Below are positions 16,914 through 26,000 of a stretch of DNA of 34,156 nt, piece by piece. Within the stretch, counting starts at the first letter, position 1, and every line of letters starts with the position of its first letter. The DNA lies in NCBI GenBank assembly GCA_001567485.1, contig JZRA01000058.1, positions 1 to 34,156 of the forward strand. Direction: 5' to 3'. Source of the DNA: Chloroflexi bacterium OLB13 (GTDB lineage: Bacteria; Chloroflexota; Anaerolineae; Aggregatilineales; Phototrophicaceae). A program made the translations under genes and the position numbers. The notes below the pieces were generated by a model, which saw nothing but the letters and a program-made list of their open reading frames with translations, had not been told where the DNA came from and made no database searches.

Positions 16914-17218
16914 CACGCCTCCGTGTCTCAAGTTGATAGTTCTAGTCACATGATAAACGCAAATGCGCCCTCGTGTGGCGAACGGTGGACGAAAGCCGGG
17001 TATCTTAACTCAGGACGTCACCGGGGCGCGCAAGGTTCCAGTCCTCTGCTCTGCCCCTCATACACACCTCTGACACGCATTTTACGTTCCTCTGACAGAC
17101 GCTATACGATCCTCTTATACGGCGGCTCTAGGATAAGGTCATAAGCGGAAAACGGAGGAAATCCGGCCGCTCATCCGAAAACGAAAGACCGTAAGAGGCA
17201 GTACAAGGAGAACCGATC
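16914..17218. other. Intergenic region between divergent genes with tandem direct repeats
   Basis: This 305-base gap separates the minus-strand exported-protein gene from hsp20 on the plus strand and should hold both promoters. I see no convincing small gene. Its main feature is the set of direct repeats starting at 17067, described separately. Towards the hsp20 end it is purine-rich and carries AAGGAGA eight bases before the hsp20 ATG. Confidence 0.6.
17067..17132 (+). repeat. Three 22-bp-spaced direct repeats upstream of hsp20
   Basis: CCTCTGACA begins at 17067 and again at 17089, and CCTCTTATA at 17111, so the units are exactly 22 bases apart, two helical turns. The first two units also share TTTACGTT/TATACGAT-like right halves. 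They end about 87 bases before the hsp20 ATG. The arrangement is what tandem activator or repressor sites look like. CTGACA of the second unit lies 17 bases from TTATAC, so repeats and a promoter could overlap. No CIRCE element is visible. Confidence 0.5.
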
Positions 17219-17695
17219 ATGTCAACCATCACTCGTTGGAACCCCGTTCGTGACATGAACGCCATGTCGAGCTTCATGAATCGCCTGATGGAAGAGACCC
17301 TGCGCCCGATGCGTCCGCTGGAATCCTACGAAGGTGTGACCGGCGCGCTGGCGCTGGATGTTGTGGAAGAGAACAACAACTACGTCGTCACTACGTCGCT
17401 GCCGGGCGTCAAGGCCGACGACATCAAGGTAAACCTGCACGACGACCTGCTCACGATCGAGGCTGAAATCCCGGCCAAGACGACTGAGAAGACCGAGAAC
17501 GGCAACGGCGGCAAGGTTCTGCTGCAGGAGCGCAGCTGGGGCAAATTCAGCCGCAGCATCCGCCTGCCGCAGCCGGTGAACAGCGAGAAGGTCGCCGCCG
17601 AATTCGAGAACGGCGTCCTGACCCTCACCCTGCCGAAGGCCGACCACGTGCTTCCGCGCACCATCCCGGTCAAGATGCTGCACAACAACAACTAA
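17219..17695 (+). CDS. Small heat-shock protein, Hsp20/alpha-crystallin family
   Basis: A 158-residue Hsp20 chaperone, an ATP-independent holdase that binds unfolding proteins and forms large oligomers. The start ATG at 17219 has AAGGAGA eight bases upstream. The N-terminal arm (TRWNPVRDMNAMSSFMNRLMEE) is followed by the alpha-crystallin domain (~residues 42-145), with ALDVVEENNNYVVTTSLPGV, SWGKFSRSIRLPQPVN and the conserved AEFENGVLTLTLPKA ending. The C-terminal tail contains IPV, the I-x-V motif that docks subunits into oligomers. It is a single-gene unit, with a candidate terminator at 17741 and repeats upstream that may give stress control. Confidence 0.97.
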   Translation: MSTITRWNPVRDMNAMSSFMNRLMEETLRPMRPLESYEGVTGALALDVVEENNNYVVTTSLPGVKADDIKVNLHDDLLTIEAEIPAKTTEKTENGNGGKVLLQERSWGKFSRSIRLPQPVNSEKVAAEFENGVLTLTLPKADHVLPRTIPVKMLHNNN

Positions 17696-17740
17696 GCGGC
17701 ACGCCCAACAACTCAAACTAGAGAGGCTCCCCCTCCGTCC

Positions 17741-17781
17741 CACGCCCCCTGTTGGATCATCCGGCAGGCGTGTTTGGTTAA
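17741..17781 (+). terminator. Probable intrinsic terminator after hsp20
   Basis: CACGCC pairs with GGCGTG and TGTTGG with CCGGCA (two G-T pairs) around an ATCAT loop, with three unpaired C on the left arm. The hairpin spans 17741-17772 and is followed by TTTGGTTAATT. It lies 46 bases after the hsp20 stop. The bulge and the interrupted T tract lower confidence. Confidence 0.5.
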
Positions 17782-17942
17782 TTCCAGCCTTCGCGCGCAT
17801 GTCTCTAGCGCGTGCGTCAGGTAACACCCACTGGGAGCCTCCGATTGACCGCTGATTTTACGCTGTCTTGCTTGCACGATTCACAAACTGAGCGACAATG
17901 AAAGCACCATTTATACTCCGTTTGAAAGAAAGGATCGCAGTT

Positions 17943-20128
17943 ATGCGCCGTTGGTTACTCTTGTTCGTTCTCGGCGTGCTGGCGCTCGCGGTCAGCCCTG
18001 TATACGCGATCCCTGCGGAGTTCACCGCGTGGCTGTATACACCGGACACCGGCTCGATGACTCTGGTCGACCTGTCTGGTGAACGCGACACGTTTGAACT
18101 GCCGGTCTCGCCGCCATACACGATTCGCCCGCTGTCCAACGTCAGCGTATCGCCCAACGGCCGGTTAATCGCCTACATGCTGGCCGAGCCGGATTCGACC
18201 AATCAGCAGCTGATGATCTACGACTACAACACCCGCACCGTGATCGCCCAGTATCCGGTGTCGTCGGTGGCCTACAACAGCATCGACTTCAACCCGCGCT
18301 TTGCGTTCAGCCCCGATTCGCGGCGGATCGCGCTGGGCTACAGCATCGACCCGGCGGGCTGGGAGCTGGTCGTGATCGACCTCGACACCTTCAGCATCAC
18401 CGGCTCGCTCTCCAGCGGCGACCCGGCCTTTGCGGGCGTTCCGGCGACGTATGGTGTCACGCCAACCGTCACCTATTTCCGTTCGCCCACCGAGCTGGCG
18501 ATTGCGCTCGTTCTCGGCGGCACCGATGCCGATGAACCCGCCGGCAGCTACCTGTGGGATCTGGTAACCGCGTCGGTGACGCCGCACCTCGGTTATGCGT
18601 CGGCCACCGACGTGTTCGCACCGACCGGCGAGGCGGTCATGGCGCTGCCGGACGACCGCTTCCCGATGATGCCGGATCGCTTCATGTTCGGCCAGTTCAA
18701 CACGATCCAGATCTACGACTCGGCACGCGGCGAACGGTGGCCGGTCTTCCAGCGCTCCGATTGGACGATCTACGGGCCGAAATTTGTGTTCAACGCGCAG
18801 TTGGTCGCGTTTGTGGCCTATGACGGCACGAGCGAGCGCGTCTACCTGCTCAACCGCGACGGCGCAATCGCAGGCGCTCTGCCGCCTGAAGTCAACGCAT
18901 ACGAGATCGCTGGCGTTCCCGACGGTTTCATCTACGCCAAGCCTGACGGCGGCGTCCCCGGCCTGTACAGCATCAACCTGCGCGCGGGTGACTCGGACGG
19001 GTCACGCGTATGGAGCGGCGTGCCGAACACGTATCCGCGCATCGTTTGGGTTGGCTCGTTCGGGACAGACTCGTTCATGTACCTTGAGCCGCCGTATGCC
19101 AACTGGCCGGTGCTGGCCGATCCGGTCGTGGATGCCAGCGCCACCAGCCCCACTGAACCCGGTGGCCTGACGCTGCGCGTCGGCGAGCGCGCGATCATCC
19201 GCACCACCGAGGGCGACCTGCTGCGCATACGCTCTGGCCCCGGCACCAATTTCGTCGTCGTGCGCAGCGTGCCGCCCGGCACCACGGTTGAGCTGATCGG
19301 CGGGCCGACCAGCTCCGGCGGATTCAACTGGTGGAACATCCGCCTTGACGACGGCACGACAGGTTGGACGGTCGACTTCGCGGATGGCGAGGAAACACTT
19401 GTCCCAATCGGCGCGGAAGGAGCGCCGCCAACAGCAGCCCCGACCGCCACACCGGGCGCGGATCCAAGCGTGCCGACTCAGCTTCGCGTGGGCGACAACG
19501 CGCTGGTGACGACCGGCGCCTACGTCTGCGCAGCGTGCCGGGCTTGGGTGGCGCGCTCGTGCGCGAGATGGCGCGCAATACCTACGTGCGTGTCATCGGC
19601 GGGCCAACCCCGCTCGACAACTACCTGTGGTGGCAGCTCCAAATGCTTGACGGCACGACGGGCTGGGCGGCGGAGATCGTCGGCACCGAACGCGTGCTGA
19701 CGTACACCACACAGCCGCCCCCGACCGCAACCCCGGCGCCCTCCAGCACGCCGTCTGGAGGCCCGACCCCGACGCCGTTGATTTTCATCCCGCTGCCGAT
19801 CACGACGCCGCTGATCCTCGTCCCGCTGTTGTTCACACCCGAACAACTGTCGCCAGCGGACGGCCACACCTACAACATCTTCCCGCGCACGACAACGCTG
19901 ACGTGGTCGGCGGTCGCCGCGGCCAGCGGAGGCTACGAGCTGCAGCGGCAGTGGTGCGATACCTCCGGTTCCAACTGCACCAACTACGATCTGGTGACGA
20001 CCAATTCGACCACGTACACGTTCGATTTCATCGGCGCGCAGGTTGGGCGCTGGCGCGTGCGCTCGGTCGGGTCGGGCGGCGCCAAGAGCGACTGGTCGCC
20101 GTGGCGGACGTTCCGCCACCTGCAATAA
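17943..20128 (+). CDS. Exported beta-propeller protein with two SH3b domains, frameshifted
   Basis: The ATG at 17943 is preferred over one at 17898 because AAAGGA lies eight bases upstream and a signal peptide begins there (MRRWLLLFVLGVLALAVSP, cut after VYA). Residues ~25-390 look like a WD40/TolB-type propeller (NVSVSPNGRLIAYMLAEPDS, RFAFSPDSRRIALGY). An SH3b domain follows (RTTEGDLLRIRSGPGTNFVV), then a Thr/Pro linker and a second SH3b that is split: frame one ends usefully at ALVTTGA near 19525 and frame two resumes as LRLRSVPGLGGALVREM. Adding one base there gives a 728-residue protein. After another Thr/Pro linker, a fibronectin-like domain closes it (PADGHTYNIF, WSPWRTFRHLQ). The SH3b modules suggest peptidoglycan or surface binding; the ligand is unknown. 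Confidence 0.85.
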
Positions 20129-20142
20129 GTAGGGACAGTACG

Positions 20143-20177
20143 TAGGGGCGCAGTATACTGCGCCCCTATTCGTCTCT
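20143..20177 (+). terminator. Strong intrinsic terminator
   Basis: A perfect 11-bp inverted repeat TAGGGGCGCAG / CTGCGCCCCTA surrounds the loop TATA (20143-20168) and is followed by TTCGTCTCT. It lies 14 bases after the stop of the propeller/SH3 gene. It may also slow readers from the minus strand, but that side has fewer T. Confidence 0.75.
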
Positions 20178-20294
20178 GCCCTGCGTTATGGCGATGCCCC
20201 AAACCTCGTATCGCCCCCGGTTCCCTAAAGTAGGTTATCGAAAGTCAGCAGGCTCGATCTTCTGCTTCAGAGGGTTCCACGAGCGGTGAAGGCT

Positions 20295-20375
20295 GGCAGT
20301 CACTCATCACTCGTCACTCAGCACTTTCAACTTCTTACATAAGGAGACGGGGCCGGTTGTCCCTCACTCGCCAGT
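20295..20375. repeat. Degenerate intergenic repeat with CACTC heptamers
   Basis: Near-tandem units CACTCAT, CACTCGT and CACTCAG occur at 20301-20321, followed by TTTCAACTTCT. After them comes GAGACGGGGC followed by a TCCCTC near 20361. Similar pieces recur in the intergenic regions at 28527-28570 and 29798-29807. It overlaps the end of the small minus-strand gene by a few bases. Origin and function are unknown. Confidence 0.4.
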
Positions 20376-20732
20376 TTCGCCGCTGCCGACCGGTTCTTTG
20401 TTGGTCGTGACGCTCACCCAGTCGGGCCGGTCGTCGTAGAGATGGCCGAAGATCGGCTTCTCGTTGCGCAGGATTTCGACGAACGCACCGAAATCCGCAA
20501 TTGGCAGATACATCGCGCCCTTGCGTTCGGCAGGGTTGAATGACGGCGGCGGGAACGGGCTTTCAGGCGCGAGGAACAACACGTCGAGCGTGTACTCGAC
20601 CTTCGTCTGCGGCTCGACACCGGTGCAGCGCACCAGTCCCCGGATCAGCACCTGCGCGCCGCCGATGTCGCGCCGTTCCAACTGCCGCCATGATACCTGA
20701 TAGTGTTTGATCTCGAAGATGACGGACGCCAT
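20364..20732 (-). CDS. Small protein of unknown function
   Basis: A 122-residue cytoplasmic protein that I do not recognise. The frame is open to 20819, but ATG 20732 has AAGG eight bases upstream and begins a well-formed protein (MASVIFEIKHYQVSWRQLER), so it is preferred. The sequence mixes beta strands (AQVLIRGLVRCTG, KVEYTLDVLFLAPE) with a Pro-rich loop (SPFPPPSFNPAERKG), and ends in a polar tail. The pattern of strands followed by YLPIADFGAFVEIL suggests a small alpha/beta fold. It is downstream of the histidine kinase gene on the same strand, separated by 120 bases, so they may share a transcript. Confidence 0.65.
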   Translation of the reverse strand: MASVIFEIKHYQVSWRQLERRDIGGAQVLIRGLVRCTGVEPQTKVEYTLDVLFLAPESPFPPPSFNPAERKGAMYLPIADFGAFVEILRNEKPIFGHLYDDRPDWVSVTTNKEPVGSGETGE

Positions 20733-20852
20733 AACCGGCCTTGCCTCCGCTGTTGATCTCGTTACGTCGGTAACAAGCATAGCGCGCCGTCCCGCCTTTT
20801 GCTCATACAGGACACGCAACCTGCGCCGGTCATGCAGACGGCCGGCGCTGAC

Positions 20853-22850
20853 TTACCGCCGCAGCACCGGCTCGACCGGCAGGCTGACCGTGAACGTCGT
20901 GCCTGCGCCGACCTCGCTGGTGAAGTAGACTTCCCCGCCCAACTGCGTGACGCTCTGCTTGACAATCGCCAGCCCGAGGCCGGTGCCTTCGATCCCGGAG
21001 GCGTTGTCGGCACGGTGGAACGCCTCAAAAACGCGATGGCGCTCGTCTTCGGGGATACCGATGCCCTGATCGCTGACGCGCAGGGTCATATGATCGGTGT
21101 CGACGCAGATTTCAGCCGAGACCGTCGTCCCGGCAGGGGAGTACTTGACCGCGTTGGTGAGCAGGTTGATAAGCACTTGTTCGAACAGACGCCGGTCGGC
21201 AGACAGCGGCGCTGTGTTGCACAGTGGATTGATAACAAACGTATGATGTCCCCGGTCGGCCATGCTCACGTTCTCTACAATGCCTCGCAGGACATCGACG
21301 GCGTCGAACGTCTCCAGCATCACAGACACCCGCCCCGCGGATGCGCGGCTGATACTCAAGACATCGTCAAGCAGCGTCGACATGCGCCGCGCCTCTTTGG
21401 TCACGATGTCCAGCTTGCGGCTGATGTCGTCTTTGCTGAGGCGATCAATGTAGCTCTTGAGGATGTCGATAGTCGAGACGATCACCGAAAGCGGCGTACG
21501 GAACTCATGCGTGACCATCTGCGTGAAGCGTTCCTTGAGCAGGGTGACCTCGCGCTCTTTGTTGAGTTCGATCTCCAGCGACTCGACATTCATGCGCTCG
21601 GCCTCCAGCGCGCGCCGTTCGGTCATGTCGGCGGCGGCCACCAAACGCGCCGGTCGGCCGTTGAACTGTATCCGTCGCGCGCTGGCCTCGACCTCAAGCG
21701 TCGATCCATCCTTGCGGCGGTGCAGCCACGTCGACGGGGCCATCAAGTCTTGGTCACGAGCTTCCCCGCGTAGGAGCGTGAGCAGCCGGTTCGCCTCCAT
21801 TGGCGACCGGATATCCAGCAGGTTCATCTGCGCGAATTCTTCGTGCGAATAGCCGTAAGTGCGAACCATCGCGTCATTGACTTTGAGGAAGCTAAGCGTC
21901 TCCTCGTCATAGATATACAACGGCTGTGGCGTCAGCTCGAACAGCTCTTCATAGCGCAAACGCTCGTCGATGAGCGCTTGTTCGACCTGCTTAATATGCG
22001 TGATGTCGCGCCCGATGGACTGGATGAGCTGCAAGGTTCCGTTTTCGTCCGTAATGCCGTAGTCGACCCACTGGATCCAGCGCCCGCTGCCGTAATCATC
22101 CGGCGTCAGAAAGGTCATCGTCCGGGGCGTTGGATCACGCTGCAGCTCGGCTAAACGATCCTTGATCTGCGGCAGGTCTTCCGGCCGGACAAGTGAAAAG
22201 AAGCTCCTGCCGATCAACTCCTCAGGATGGCGGCCGTAGAACGCGCAGTAGGCATTGTTCACGTAAGCAAGCGTGCCGTCTGGTTCGATCAAGCACACCA
22301 GATCAATCTGCCCTTCGACGATACTGCGATAACGACGCTCGCTGTCACGCAGCGCAAGCTCCGCCATCACGCGCCCCGTGATCTCACGGCTGATCGTCAT
22401 CACGGACTCGACTTCGCCGTCTTCGCCGAACAGTGGGATGATCTGTGCCTCGAAGTAGATCGTGCGGCGCGGCCCCCTGATACTCCATTGAGTCCACTGC
22501 TCTTTGCCAGAGGTGAACGCGCGGCGCAGGTCACTGGTGAATTGATCGGCCAACTCAGGCGCGATGGGCAGGTCGTAGGATGTCGCGCCGATGATCTCCT
22601 CGACCGGACGGGTCAGCAGCTTGATGGACGCGGGATTGACGTAGGTATAGCGCAGTGACCGGTCAAATCGCGCGATCACATCAGGGTTGGCATCGGTCAG
22701 CGCGTAAATATCCCGCTGTACAGACGCAGTGGACGAGGCAGAATCGCTGGATAACCAACCGGCCACCAGCGCCTCAACGGAAATCCCACGGCGCGCGGCT
22801 TCATCGGTAAGCTGGCGTTCCAGATGATCCGGGAGGCGGGTCGACATCAT
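20853..22850 (-). CDS. Multi-PAS sensor histidine kinase with ribbon-helix-helix-like N-terminus
   Basis: A 665-residue soluble histidine kinase. No membrane segment is visible. Residues 3-35 (STRLPDHLERQLTDEAARRG, then ISVEALVAGWL) read like a CopG/Arc ribbon-helix-helix. Three PAS domains follow: one starting IYALTDANPDVIARFD, one IVEGQIDLVCLIEPDG, one LFELTPQPLYIYDEE, each with PAC-type endings. The HisKA domain has the phospho-acceptor His448 in MVTHEFRTPLSV, and the ATPase domain has the N box NLLTNAVKYSP, G1 SDQGIGIP and G2 GTGLGLAI. There is no receiver domain and no response regulator in the window, so the partner is unknown. The signal could be a small ligand or redox state, but the PAS cofactor cannot be seen. 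Confidence 0.92.
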   Translation of the reverse strand: MMSTRLPDHLERQLTDEAARRGISVEALVAGWLSSDSASSTASVQRDIYALTDANPDVIARFDRSLRYTYVNPASIKLLTRPVEEIIGATSYDLPIAPELADQFTSDLRRAFTSGKEQWTQWSIRGPRRTIYFEAQIIPLFGEDGEVESVMTISREITGRVMAELALRDSERRYRSIVEGQIDLVCLIEPDGTLAYVNNAYCAFYGRHPEELIGRSFFSLVRPEDLPQIKDRLAELQRDPTPRTMTFLTPDDYGSGRWIQWVDYGITDENGTLQLIQSIGRDITHIKQVEQALIDERLRYEELFELTPQPLYIYDEETLSFLKVNDAMVRTYGYSHEEFAQMNLLDIRSPMEANRLLTLLRGEARDQDLMAPSTWLHRRKDGSTLEVEASARRIQFNGRPARLVAAADMTERRALEAERMNVESLEIELNKEREVTLLKERFTQMVTHEFRTPLSVIVSTIDILKSYIDRLSKDDISRKLDIVTKEARRMSTLLDDVLSISRASAGRVSVMLETFDAVDVLRGIVENVSMADRGHHTFVINPLCNTAPLSADRRLFEQVLINLLTNAVKYSPAGTTVSAEICVDTDHMTLRVSDQGIGIPEDERHRVFEAFHRADNASGIEGTGLGLAIVKQSVTQLGGEVYFTSEVGAGTTFTVSLPVEPVLRR

Positions 22851-22950
22851 AAATCAGAGCCACATGCGATGATTGTCTTCAGTATACTCGAAGGTTGTCC
22901 GATAGGATTAACGACCTCTCTACTGCACGACACCTTATTCCCATCTGCCG

Positions 22951-22986
22951 GGAAACAAACGCGCCTCTTGTGACAGAGGGCGCGTT
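22951..22986 (-). terminator. Intrinsic terminator of the pilin-headed giant gene
   Basis: Read on the minus strand, AACGCGCCCTCT and AGAGGCGCGTT form an 11-bp stem with one bulge around a six-base loop, followed by TGTTTCCC. It lies about 20 bases after the stop of the 1539-residue gene and also separates it from the histidine kinase promoter region. Confidence 0.65.
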
Positions 22987-23006
22987 CGGTATGCTGCGCG
23001 TATCGT

Positions 23007-26000
23007 TTAGGGGAACTTCAACACGCGGATCGAGGCGATCCACCAGCCGTCGTAGTAGCCATCCACGAGGTTCAGCGACGGATTGCTGATCGCATTACTG
23101 TTGTCGCAGTCCCACCGCCGATAGCAGTCGGAGTTCTGCCGGTCATAGCGGAACCGCAGCAGGATTTGCTTGCCGTTGTACGCGGAGAGGTTATACGTCC
23201 GCAGCTGCCACGGATCCGAATAGGGATTGCCGAGGCCCACAACGCCATCGCCGTAGTCGGCGTCATCGGAGGCGCCGCCGTCGTGATCGGAATCTTTGCC
23301 GACCCATGTAAACCCACCATCCGTGCTCACTTCGACGCGGAGTTGGTTATACGTATGTGACCGGTACTTATTCTCGATGCCGAGCAGGGCATAGCTGCCG
23401 GGATCCATTGTCGTCAGGTCGAGGACATGGTTGCCCAACAGGGACGTGTTGGCGTATGCAAGCGGCGGGATATCAGGTGTCAGGCCGCCGCCGTACTTCG
23501 GGCTGTCCGAGAACGAGTAGCTGCCATCACTGACGCTGAGCTGGATCACCGCGCCGCCGGTCTTTTCGTAGAATTGCAGCGTGAGACGGTAGCGCCGGCC
23601 AAATAGGAAGTTGAAGCTGCCTGTATTGGTCGTCGGGCCGTGATCTGTCCAGTTGTTGATGACGTTCCACGTGAACGGCGTGGGCGGGATCGGCGTGCCG
23701 CCGGAGTCGAGTTCTTCGACCTTCAGGCGCACACCGTCGTCGGAACGTGTGCTGAAGTTGCGCACGCCGTTCTGGAAGCTCACGCCGTCGACCAGCACAT
23801 CCAGCGTGAATTCACCGGCGAAGTAGTCACAGCTCGGCAGCGCCGTTACCGGCTTACAAGACGGCGCGATGTTGATCTGTGTGTAGGGCACGGTTGCCAC
23901 CGGCGTCCGGTTCAAGACCTCGAGCACGTGATCGACGCCCATACGATACCGGTTGCCGCCGGTGTAGCCGAGTCCCGCGCCAATGCTCTCACAGTCAGCG
24001 CAGTTGATCCAGTTACCCGTCCACACGCCGAGGTTGACGATTGCCCCGCTGCCGCCGAGCGTGATGTTCGGGTCAAGGCCCCACAACCCTTCAGGGATCC
24101 AGTTGACCATGCTGCCAGCGTAGTCGATGAAGTTGCTGTTCTGGATGACCGTGATGTTGGAATACGGCGTCCGGTAGCGGATGTCGATACCGTCGAGATA
24201 CCAGCCATCGTAGTTGGTCGTCGTCGTGAGCGCGTCGTACACGAAGCGGATGCGGATGCGCGAGCCGGCCGTGCTGTTGATTACGCTGTAGGCGTACGGC
24301 GACAGGTCGATCTGATAGCGCCGCCAGCCGTAGCTCTTCGAGTCGCCGCTGGTGCTGCCGATCGGGAAGTACGGCGACGTGACATCTGCCCACGGCAGCC
24401 AACCGCGTTCAAACGTGTAGCACTGGAGGATGTTCGGCCCGCATGTGGTCTGCGCCGCGGTGTCGATTGCGGTCAAGGAACGCGTGTCCTCGCGCGAGAC
24501 CTGCACGCGCAGCGTGGTATTGCGACCGATGTGGTAGCGTGACCAGAAGTTGAGCACCGGCGCTTCGTCGTCGGCATAGACACCGCGCAGGTCAAAGACG
24601 CGATCCAGCTCAAGGATGCTGTAGGTGTTGCCCAACGTGGCCCATGCCGAGTCGCCAAAGTCGCTGTCATAGCCGACCGGAGCACGGTCTTGCCCGCCAA
24701 GCACGCTGTCGTGGAAGCTCATGGCGCCGCTGCCCGCGCGGGCTTCGAAGTCCACCGCGTTCCACGTCCCGCCCAGCTTCCAGTCGTTCTCAAAGCGGCG
24801 GCCGTCCACCGAACCATCCGGCTCGCTGAAGAACGTCGAACCACTGCCGCTGCCGATCGTCGTGCCTGTGAACCAATCGTTCCGGTTCTCCAGCACCGGC
24901 CACAAGCGCCACACCGGCGTCGCATCTTCGCCAAAGCGGATGTCGTCGATGTAGATACCGCGCTCGCTCGCCGAGGCGTCCGCGCCCAGCGCGAAGCGGA
25001 TCACCACGTCGTCATCGCGCAGGGCCGCGCCCGTCCCAACCCCCGGCGCGCCGCCGCCGTCCAGCGCGATTTGGCGCAGGATCGGGTACAGCGAGACCTT
25101 CGTCGGTTCCCACGTGCGGTTGATCGCCCGCCCCATGTTGTGGCGGTAGATCCACAAGGTGCGATAGTCCGTGTCCGGCTCGTCCACACGTTTCCACTGG
25201 ATGATGAACTGGTCGGCGGATGCCAGCTCACGGCGGTGGAAGAACGTCAGCACCGGGTTGGTCGCGGCGGGCGAGTACGAATTGGTGCCGGTGGTGACGC
25301 CCGGCCCGATCAGCACGATCTTGCCCGTCGTGTCGTTGTACAGGTCGATCGGCCAGCGCAGCGTCAAGTAGGTGGTCTGGCCGTCGATGTAGTTGCTGTT
25401 GGGCGAAGCGCCGTATGAGTATTCGACATCGGTGGCCGGCGCGCCCACGCGCACGTGACCGTGCTCGTCGGTCGGGCCCCATGTGCCGGTGTACCGCCAG
25501 AAGTACAGCGGCCCCTCGTTCTGCACGTCGTCGCTGAACGGATAGTCGGTGTATTTCGGCGTCTCGTCGCGGCCGAGGCGGATCTGGTCAATCCACCAGC
25601 CATCTTTCGTATCCGCCTGAGCGTGCACCAGCATCGCAAAACGAATGCGGATTTGCGTCGGCGCGCCGGGGATGCTCTTGAGGCTGATCACCGTCTCTTG
25701 CAGTGTGGTCTGCTTGATCTCTCCGGTCGCCGTGATCGGCCGGATTTCGCCGTCGGGGAAGGTCGTCCACACCGCCGGAGCCACATCGTACGGCGTGGTC
25801 GAATACTGCACAACCAAGCCGGTGCGGCTCCCAACGTGATAGCCCTGATAGAACGACAGCACCGGATCGCCGTCGTTGCCGAAGCTGTCGGTCGCCGGCA
25901 GCGTCGTCAGGTCGATGAACCCGTCAAACTCAAGGTAGTTGACGCGTACATCGTTGATGTTGTTGCTGACCGGAGAGTCGTTATGACGCTTATAGTAGGT

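Noticed and set aside
17026..17060. A tRNA-like T-loop (GGTTCCAGTCC) followed by a pyrimidine-rich stretch
   Set aside because: The T stem does not pair and no acceptor stem partner or anticodon arm is present.
17723..17841. GAGGCTCCC and GGGAGCCTC, perfect inverted repeats about 100 bases apart, as a possible structured RNA
   Set aside because: Only the outer nine bases pair and the inner sequence matches no RNA family known to me; the local hairpin at 17741 is better explained as a terminator.
20301..20321. CACTC heptamers considered as a CRISPR-like or satellite array
   Set aside because: Three diverged units of seven bases without spacers are too short for either.
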